Positions 52,635-61,911 of a DNA stretch of 64,000 nt are shown in pieces. Source of the DNA: Dermanyssus gallinae (taxonomy: Eukaryota > Arthropoda > Arachnida > Mesostigmata > Dermanyssidae). The stretch is taken from assembly GCA_003439945.1 (NCBI GenBank), contig QVRM01005996.1:27501-91500 (forward strand), read 5' to 3'. The notes under the pieces are model-generated. The model was not told the origin of the DNA, did not search any database, and saw only the letters and a program-made list of their open reading frames with translations. The first letter of the stretch is position 1; every line of letters starts with the position of its first letter. The position numbers were made by a program, and so were the translations under genes.

Positions 52635-55600
52635 GTATTTTCAGGCGCACTCGACCAGCGGCTGCTGACGCTATTTGGTCTTCACCGGCTTAATGGAATC
52701 TCGTTTATTGACTGTGTGCGGCTTATCGTGGCCGATTTTGCCGTGCTTTTCCTTTCGGCGCTCGTGTACGTGCTTTGCGATAAACTCGAAGAGCAGGTGA
52801 GTCTATATACTATTGAGCAAGACACAATACGGCGTGCAATGCTATTTCTCTTGTACAGACCAATAGACCGAGAAGATGGCAATACTGGATTATGCGAATG
52901 GCAATCTAGCAATACGTTAATGGTAGATAATACCCTAAAAACACCTCACTTAATAGATCATTTAAAATCACATTTAAAGAACACGGCTAAAAATGCATTT
53001 TTCAATTAATTGTGATTACGATCGCCGCTTTGCATCGCAGTTAGATATATCGTTATTCCATAGTGTATTAATTAAAATATACACTATTAATTCTGCTTAT
53101 TTGTTGTCTTGTGCTCTGTCCTCTCTCTCTCCCTCTCTCATTCTCCCTATTTCCCTTTCTTGATCTTCTTTTGTTATTCGCTCTTCTGATTGTGACCAGT
53201 ATTTGCGCGAACGCAACAATGTCAACCTATCATTGGCGGGTCCCAGCAAACAGCTGCGGTACCTCACGAGTCCATCGGTGCTGCTGTTCATCGGCGAGAT
53301 GGTCGTGTTGCTCACGATGGCCGGTGCGGGCATACTTCACGCGTCGATGTTCTCACTCGTTTACTTCATCGGTAAGCGTCGCCATGAAGATCTACGCCCA
53401 ATCGAACGGGATGGAGCCAAGAAGGGGTTACACCTTCGGCGAATTTTGTCTTTGTTGAACGCAGAGACGTTGTGACCAGACGTACACGTATATTATTATT
53501 AAAAAAAAATGCGCATAACAAGTGCTGGACGCAGCTGAAATTGTCTGGTAACGGCTTGCAAATAGCCGCCCCAGATTGCAGTTAATACGTATAAACGCAA
53601 ACTCTGCAGATCTCTCGGAAGCACTCAGGATACTTTTTCGTTTTGAGGTGACATCGTATGACACTGGATTAATATGTCCAATTCTACAGGATAAGACACA
53701 GTTTTGGCAATATATGCAATACTGAGATGCTCACCACTGTGGTATTAAACTACAACAAGGTTTTAAATATTACTGTTACGTTTGATACAATCCAGTCGAT
53801 AGCCTGTTTGTTGCTGAGTTATTAATGTCGTTGTTATTCTTAGAATTCTTACCATATATGGAGGGTAGAATTTCGGTGGAATTTAACTGAACTTGCAAGC
53901 ATTTTATACGGGCCGGGGACGAATGTAATCGTACAGAGAAAACGTGTGGATTGAAGTTTTGAGCATGCTAATCAGGAGCGACTCAGGTGATTTTTGATTT
54001 GGTTTTAATCTCTCAGATGTAGTTTTGTATTGGTGAATGTATATTGTGGCCAATACAATTATTAATTGGCATTAACATGTTGTTCTACAGCTTTTCTTGG
54101 TGTTGCCACGTGGCTCGGATGCTCGAAGACGCTCGGCGGGGGCTATCGAATACTTCGGACACTTCTTATGCTGTTTGCTGCCTTTCATTTTATCGCCCTC
54201 TACATCTACCAATTGGACTACTCACAAGAGTTCATTCAGCCCGAGAGCCTGCACGCGAGGTAGGCCCTCATCATTACGAACCAACATAGATAGACTGAAT
54301 CTGCTGCTATTTTCCGCGCTGTCGTCCGTGCTCGCCATACAGGATGTTCCGTCTAAATTGGCTCGTCCTTTAACGCCTCCTTTTTAAGCCTAGTATCTAA
54401 ACAGTAAACAGATATTTGGATGGAACTTTTTGCGTGAGTGACAAGGGAACTCCTGATGAACATTTTTATTCAGTGTGACCCCCCTCCCCCCCCCGCTTAC
54501 GCTGATCACTTTTTCAAATCGGGCTCTAAAGCGCATACCGGGCGCCCGCGCCAAAATGTTTCTAAAATCTAAAAATGTTTCTATCTAGCGGCAGTGAGCG
54601 AGGCTACGTTAGCATGTCGAAGCTTGTCTGCTTCTCGTTCAATCACAACCCATACACAGTAAACCAAGAGATTCAAATCGAAACTGTTCGGCGGCCAGAC
54701 GTTCTTGCTTCAAAGTACACTTATATGCTCAGGTAGCCACTTCTGTACTAAACGCCTCCTGTAATAGTAGAAGCGCAATTTTGCTGAGAGACGTATGACA
54801 GTCTCTCGGACACTTTATGAATGATGGATTTCACTTGGAGAGATAGAGAGAGACTGGCGGTGGTTAAACGGTGGCGGTGTTGCCGCGTGCGTCTGTGTGT
54901 TTTTTTCTGCTGGTTTCGTGTGATTTCGTGTGGCAGACTCATCGGTTTCGTGGCGTTGCGGGTGCCGGCGTGCAATTCGTCGTCGGCCGACACGCTCGAC
55001 AATCGGGACGTCCGCGATCTGGCGTTCTTTGACCGCAACTGGACGCTGTTCGTGTATCCGCTCGTCGTGCTTCTGTTCTACTTCTCGGCGTGCACGATGA
55101 CCCGGCTCGGCAGCCCGACTCGAAGCGCCGCCAAGAACGCGGCCCGAGCCGCGGGCGGTCCGGGCGGCGGCCTACAAACGTTGAGCGGGGGCGGCGTGGG
55201 TCGAGCGGCCGGCCGCCGTTCACAGTCGCTGTTCCCCATCGGCGAATCGAAGAGAGGCTCGCAGCGGAGCCACTCCTCGGCTGCCGTCCGGAGGCGAAAA
55301 AGCGAGCGGCCCGATTCAAACGTGAGTAGACCGAATAGACCTAGTGCTTCTCTAGGTAGGACCTAGTTCGCACGATAAGTCAACGGCTGGGTGAGTGGTA
55401 GGTCTATGCCCGTATATATATATATATATATATGTGTTATTAACACCCTAACTGGGTAAATATATATATATATATATATACAGGGTCTGTGCAATTGTAT
55501 CGATACACAGAGTCTGTACAGACGTTGTGGCCATTTCTACACCCGCTTTCTTTGCGCACCAGTAAGACTAAAGTCACACTAAAGTCAACATGATCGAGGA

Positions 55601-56157
55601 AGTTCAGACGGCGCCAAATCAGACGTTGCTTTAATTTGTGGCGCATTCCTATTTTGTGATGAAAGCGAACTTTTTTAACGACGAATCAAAAAAACATCAG
55701 CGACAAAGCCGTCCCACGCGTCGAGCAAGTAGCAACAGCTCTATTCTCTGACGCATGTCTAATTGGATCTGTTAAAAAAACCAGCTAAGCCAATGCGCCT
55801 AGTAGGCGCGCATTGTGACTGTCTCGTGTCCGTTTCGATGAGGCCAGGGCGAGACTACTTCAGGAGTGTGCCCCGAACGGAGGCAGCGTTTCCACGTTGT
55901 ATGTCAAGATCCAGACGTTGTTTAAAAAAGGACGACGACCTGTTATCACCGGATGACAGGTTTAACAAAGTCCCGACTTTGCGGATCAGAAGCTTGGTCC
56001 GAACGCCAGGGGCACCCAGGGTTTCAAACGCGAGTGGGCAAAATTCGTGGGGATAGCCGATTGATGAGTATTTTCTCAACTTGTTAGTCTTCGCAAGGTG
56101 GGCTGCATAACCAGCTTCGGATGCGTCGCCACCGACCATAGAAGGAGCTAAGGAGTC

Positions 56158-56195
<38 letters not shown>

Positions 56196-57021
56196 TACAA
56201 TATACTACTAGTACAATATAATACCAAGCAAATAAGCGAAAAAATGGGAAGCTAAAATTATGAATATATTAACATGTGTGTTTGTGTATGCCTCCCTTCT
56301 TGTGTGCTTATCGCTGCTATGCTCGCGGTCATGATCGCGCCGCAGTTGCTTGAGAACGAACAGCGGAACTACGAAAGCATCAGTCCGACTCACCGCACTC
56401 TGACGGTCGACGGGGCCGGTGGGGGAGCGGCGACGTCAGCGGGGCCCGGCGGCGCGCCGTGGCAGTCTTCGTCCGTCGAGGTTGTCGAAGGCGGCGGTAT
56501 AGGGCCGGACGATACCGGGCAGGACAATTCGCACACGTCCCAGCTGCAGTCGCAGCAAAGTCGCGCGTGCAGCACACGCTTCGCCCGGTGGCGACAGCTG
56601 TACGCATTCGCGCAGCACTTCGTCGGATTCCTGTTCAAGGGCAGCTACGTGATCACGCTCATCATCATGATGGTACACTGCACCGATACGCTACCCTCTG
56701 CTTCAGTACTCACAGCGGCGGCGGCGGCCGAGTACCCCAGCTGTAGCCAGCATACACCTTGACGTGCCTCGTGCCTCACCCCCAACATAGTTAGCAACCT
56801 AACATCTCATGCGCTGCGTTGAGCTAGATATACTGTACAGATTAGCTTCCCTTTTAATTAATAAGAAAATTGACTGAAGATATTGACTTCTAAAGTACTT
56901 GTGCATGCGGTCGTTATTGTTAAAGCGTGCTTATATTGCAAATATAAATGAAGATAATTACTAAATGATATATATATATATATATATTTTTTTTTTTACC
57001 CAACCTGGGTGTTAATAAACC

Positions 57022-57057
<36 letters not shown>

Positions 57058-60000
57058 ACAATAGCTTACGGCATGCTTCGTACTGCGGCATGCTTCACGT
57101 TACAGGCCTGGAGCATTACGTACCACAGTTGGCTGACGTTCATCTTGCTGCTCTGGTCGTGTCTCCTGTGGATGATGCCGAACTCCCGGCAAGCCTGCTT
57201 GAGAAATTCGCCAGCGCTCGTCATCTACGCCGAAGTGTTGCTGATGTTCCAGTTCGTCTACTCGCTGAATCTGACGGAGCAGGAGCTGCCGACGAATATC
57301 GGCAAGATCAACCTCGCCCAAGTTGGCTTCGTGAAGCACGGCTTCAACAGCTACAGGGCGCTCGGCATTAAGATTCTCTACACGATCGTGTTCTGGCTGA
57401 CGCTTCGGCAGTACATCGAGCACAAGCGCGAGGAGGCCCGAAACAACCAGGACGACCATATACGCCTTCAGGACCAACCTCCAGGACCGACGGGTCGGCA
57501 CGGCTCGACGTCGACGGCGCTGGCCGGCGCGCCCAACCTACACATGCGGCGGCTGGGCCAACTGTGCCGGAACGTGCTGGTCCGCCTGTGGATATGGGTG
57601 GTGGCCGTCATGCTGTTCGTCATTTCACTCGGAGGCGATCGAGTGGTTCTCTACCGGATCGTCTATATGGTCCTGTTTCTGTTCTTCATTCTCGTCTATC
57701 AGGTTCGTCAGTTAGTCAGTTGAGATCGATCTCTTTGGTGGAAACCTCATCCTGCGCTTCATAGACGTCACTGTGTGGGCACAGTGTCCATGCCGTGTGA
57801 TGGATGAATAGCTTTACAGGGTGGAGTGGGGGGGGGGGATATTATACAAAGGTCTGTGTGCATATATTTGCGAAATTCATTTATTTTTATGAATTCTGCG
57901 CAATTCTAAGTGGAAATCACATGCTTGTTTACACGGAGATAGAGATACAGAGAGAGATTGAAAGAGAATTAACTGAAGTAATTTCTTGGGATTATATTGA
58001 ATTAATTCTACGAAAGCTGGGTTACATTTAGTTACCGCGTTAGACTTAGGAAACATTTGTGTCCGCGTTAGACGTTGGAAACAGTTGTGTCAGACCGTGG
58101 GAACGGTTGTGTCCATTGAGCATGTATGTGCTTGTTCACACGTCACCCGTCAACGATACCTGAATTTCAACAAAACAAATATTAATATTTATTTACAAAA
58201 ATGTAATGCAAATAATTTTTTTCTCGATTGTCTCGTTCTTCGTTCGACGACAGTTTTCGTACCGAATTTGGATCAAAGTGATGTACGGCTTTCTGCTGAC
58301 GGTGATCATCTACTCGATGATGGTGCTCATACTCATCTACACGTACCAGTTCGAGAACTTCGCCGACTACTGGGAGTACTACCTGCACATCTCGCGCGAA
58401 ATGCAGCAGGACATCGGGCTGGAACTCTACGACTCGGATCCGGGCTCGCTGCTGCTCAAGCTGCTCACGCCGACCATCTTCCTCATCGTAACCATTATCC
58501 AGCTGCACTACTTCCACAAGGACTTCATCCGGCTGAACATGCAGGCGTACCAGGGCGACCGGCGGCGGGCCGCACTACCGCCGCCGCCAGTTGCAGCGGG
58601 GCCGCACACCGAATCGACGACCTCGAGTCCCACGTCGCCCACTGACGAGCGCATCCAAATCGACGCCAATTCCGACACGGAGAGTCCCGAGCCGCCGACA
58701 CCGGACACGGTCATATCGAGGGACCGTTTCGAGCTCGAGAGAGGAGTTGCAAAACGGGATAGACGAGGTATCTACCTGCCAGCCAGCATGCAACATCTCT
58801 ATCTAGTAATCGCAGGCACATGTAGGAACCGGAGGAGACACTAGATAGGTGCGCGGGTTCGAGCCCCACCGTTGCCCCACATTTGTATTGATGGGGGTTG
58901 TCCATCTATGAAGCAACGTGAAAAACAGTTGGCCATGGACGTTAAATCTTGGCTGAGGGTCAGCCCGAAAACTTTACTTTAGTAGTAGTAGTAGTAAAGA
59001 AGCAATGTGAAAAACAGTTCCGTGGACGTTAAAGCTTGGCTGAGGGTCAGCCCGAAATTTTTACTTTAGTAGTAGTAGTAGCAGTAGTAAAGAAGCAATC
59101 TGAAAAACAGTTCCGTAGACGTTAAATCTTGGCTGAGGGCCAGCCCGAAAACTTTACTTTTTAGTAGTAGTAGTAGTAGTGTCGAGCCCGGTGGCGTGGT
59201 GGCTAAAGTCTGCGCCTCGCAACCGGAGGAGACATATGAGTGCGCGGGTTCGAGCAATGTGAAACACAGTTCCGTGGACGTTAAATCTTGGCTGAGGGTC
59301 AGCTCGAAAACTTTACTTTTTTAGTAGTAGTAGTAAAGCGTAAAAAATGTAAGTAAAACATGTAAATAAGAATAACTTTTATTTTGTAGTAAGGCTTAGC
59401 TGTAGTTAAAATGCTTCTAGTCGTAGAAGCTACATAGTCGTGATACGTGTCGAGAGTAGAAGTCGCACATTGTTTTGCATCCGCCGACACAATCTAGTGG
59501 TAGTAGTAGTAGTAGCACTGTGTTTCGAATTGTCCATGGTGGGTGCGGAAGGTACGATATCGGAGGTATCCGTTCATTAATAGATGGGGAAGACGTTATA
59601 ACTTGCAACAACAATACAATGCATGTGGTCACAGGGGCGACTGTGTTTGCTTAGACTTGCTGGGTATTAGTCACGGCGTTCGAGCGCATGGTCAAACTTT
59701 TCCTGTATTCGACTAGATAGTGTTCATTTTGCGCCGCTGTGGCTAGACCTTAAACACTGTGTCTGTGTCGGCGTTTTGGTAGTCTTACCCCAGCGTGCTT
59801 ACACTTCTGAATGAGCGACGCATGCTGTTGGATGAGGTGCAATCGAAGTGAGGTCACAACTGAGACAGGATTCCTCTAGTAGTAGACACAACCTTCGGCG
59901 TCCTCGATTTGTGCATTGATTAGTGCGTGAGTTGCGCGTCAAGTTGTGGTTGAATGAGTTTGAGAGGTTGAGACTTAAGAGGACAGGAATTTGGAGAAAT

Positions 60001-60912
60001 ACATTGGAAAGCCTACTATAGAGCAGAATGCTACTATTTTTGGTTTTTTCCCAAAACGTTTTCTAGCCCAAGCTGCCAAAGCTGGGTGGCGGCGAGTTGG
60101 TTGATCGAATCGGCCACGCTCGGTCTGATAGACCTCTTGGTTGTTGTTTTTGTGTGTGATATATATGACTGTTGCTGCTGTTTTTGTGTGAGTTATAGTA
60201 GTAACTGAGTAGAAGTAGTAGTTGTTGTAGTAGTAGTAGTAGTATTAGTCGCTGCTAATGCTGTGGTGTGTGTGACTGATGCGTCATCCCGGGATGGCGG
60301 CCCGACTGATGGCTGACCCTGCCTGCTGGTTTTGCTGCTGCTGCTGCTGCTTCTTCTGCCGCTGCATCTGCCGCTGTTGCTACCGATGATGATGATTACC
60401 AATCGTACGTAGCTAAAGGAAGGGTCAGGAGAAAGAGTACCTGGAGCGACCGTCGTCCTTCTGCCGCAGACGCTGAACTCACGGCGATGCTCAAACTCGA
60501 GATGATTCGGTCGCACGTGAACGCGGCCGTCCGACTCGTGTGGCGTCTCCTCGAGATCCACATGGCCAAGCTCATGTTTCTGGCCGTGTTCCTGCTCTGC
60601 GTGTACGACGTATGCGCCATGCACGTCCTCTACATGGGCCTGGTGGTCATTGCGCTGCCTCTGCGCAGCCTGCACCAGTTCATGGTGCACTGTTGCGCGC
60701 TGTGGACGGCTATCCTGCTCGTCTCGAAGATGATCTATCAGCTCAAGTTCGTCGACAGTATGGGCTGGGAGACGAAGTGCACCTCCGTCTACGGACTGAA
60801 CACTACCGGCCCGTTTCCGTATCCGTTCAACACGACGATCGATAACAGGTAACAAACAGGACGCCGCTCGACGTATGGTAGCGTCATTGAGTAGGTACCG
60901 AGTTTTTGCTAG

Positions 60913-60979
<67 letters not shown>

Positions 60980-61858
60980 AGAGAGAATCAAAGCAAGAGG
61001 CTAGGTAATTATGTGTAATATGTGTTGAGCGCTCTAGCTCCAACCTGCAACTAGGTTGTTGTAACAATTTTAGTTAATCACTATAGTGTGTGGTTCATTC
61101 GAGGGCATAATTAAACAATATACGAAGAATTATACGCTCTTGCGTATGATTAAGCTGCACAATGTTACTATTCCTTGTATTGAACGATGAGCGGCCAAAT
61201 ACAATCACGAGATTTTAGGCTGTTGTCTTTCATACTAAATTGTGCCAGCACATTGCATTTGCATAGGAAAGTAAAAGAAACTACGGTAGACTTGAATAAA
61301 TATGACGTAAACGCCTAACGATGACAACACCTTAGGCGTCGCTAAAATACGAACAGCTTATTTGATAAGCACCTAACAAACGAGGGTAGCTAATCCTTGG
61401 ATATCATGGCTGCATAACACTCTACATTATGATCACCTTGGGATTTGAAGTAGTGCGATTGTTAAACTGGGTCTCTCAATTTGTCGTATTTCCGATGAGC
61501 CGTAACTGGAATTTGTTAAGATACGGGTCATCGGAAAAAAGCAGATTACAGATTCGGGGCCCACTTTATTCCACGTCTCTAAATTGCGAGCGTTCTGTTG
61601 ATTGCATATAGTACAAAGAAGCAGTAACTTCATTGATTTACAATTGGGTTTTTGATTGATTGGATTTGTAATTGAATGTTCTTTATTGAATATAATTCTT
61701 TTTACTATCAAATATATTTTAATGTGACATATTTTGTACATAATGGTGCAGATGTACTAGACGTAAAAATGCTAATAATCGTTAGCTCATAGTTTTACAG
61801 AAGACAACGTTGTATTCCTAGGTTACACGTATGCCTACGTGGCATGTATATATATATA

Positions 61859-61911
<53 letters not shown>

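Larger units (their letters stand above)
45518..52644 (+). other. Piezo intron 3 (7127 bp)
   Basis: GTAAGT to TTTTCAG. It holds a long (TA)n array (47104-47191), an AT-rich patch (48755-48885), SINE-A copy 7 (49.1 kb), a SINE-B fragment (49.5 kb), a hairpin at 49651-49689 and an R1/Jockey-like LINE fragment (50.4-51.0 kb). No other host exon is recognised. Confidence 0.85.
55322..56345 (+). other. Piezo intron 7 (1024 bp)
   Basis: GTGAGT to CCGCAG. It holds a SINE-D module and an RLE-type retroelement fragment, both described separately, and three (TA)n runs. Confidence 0.85.
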
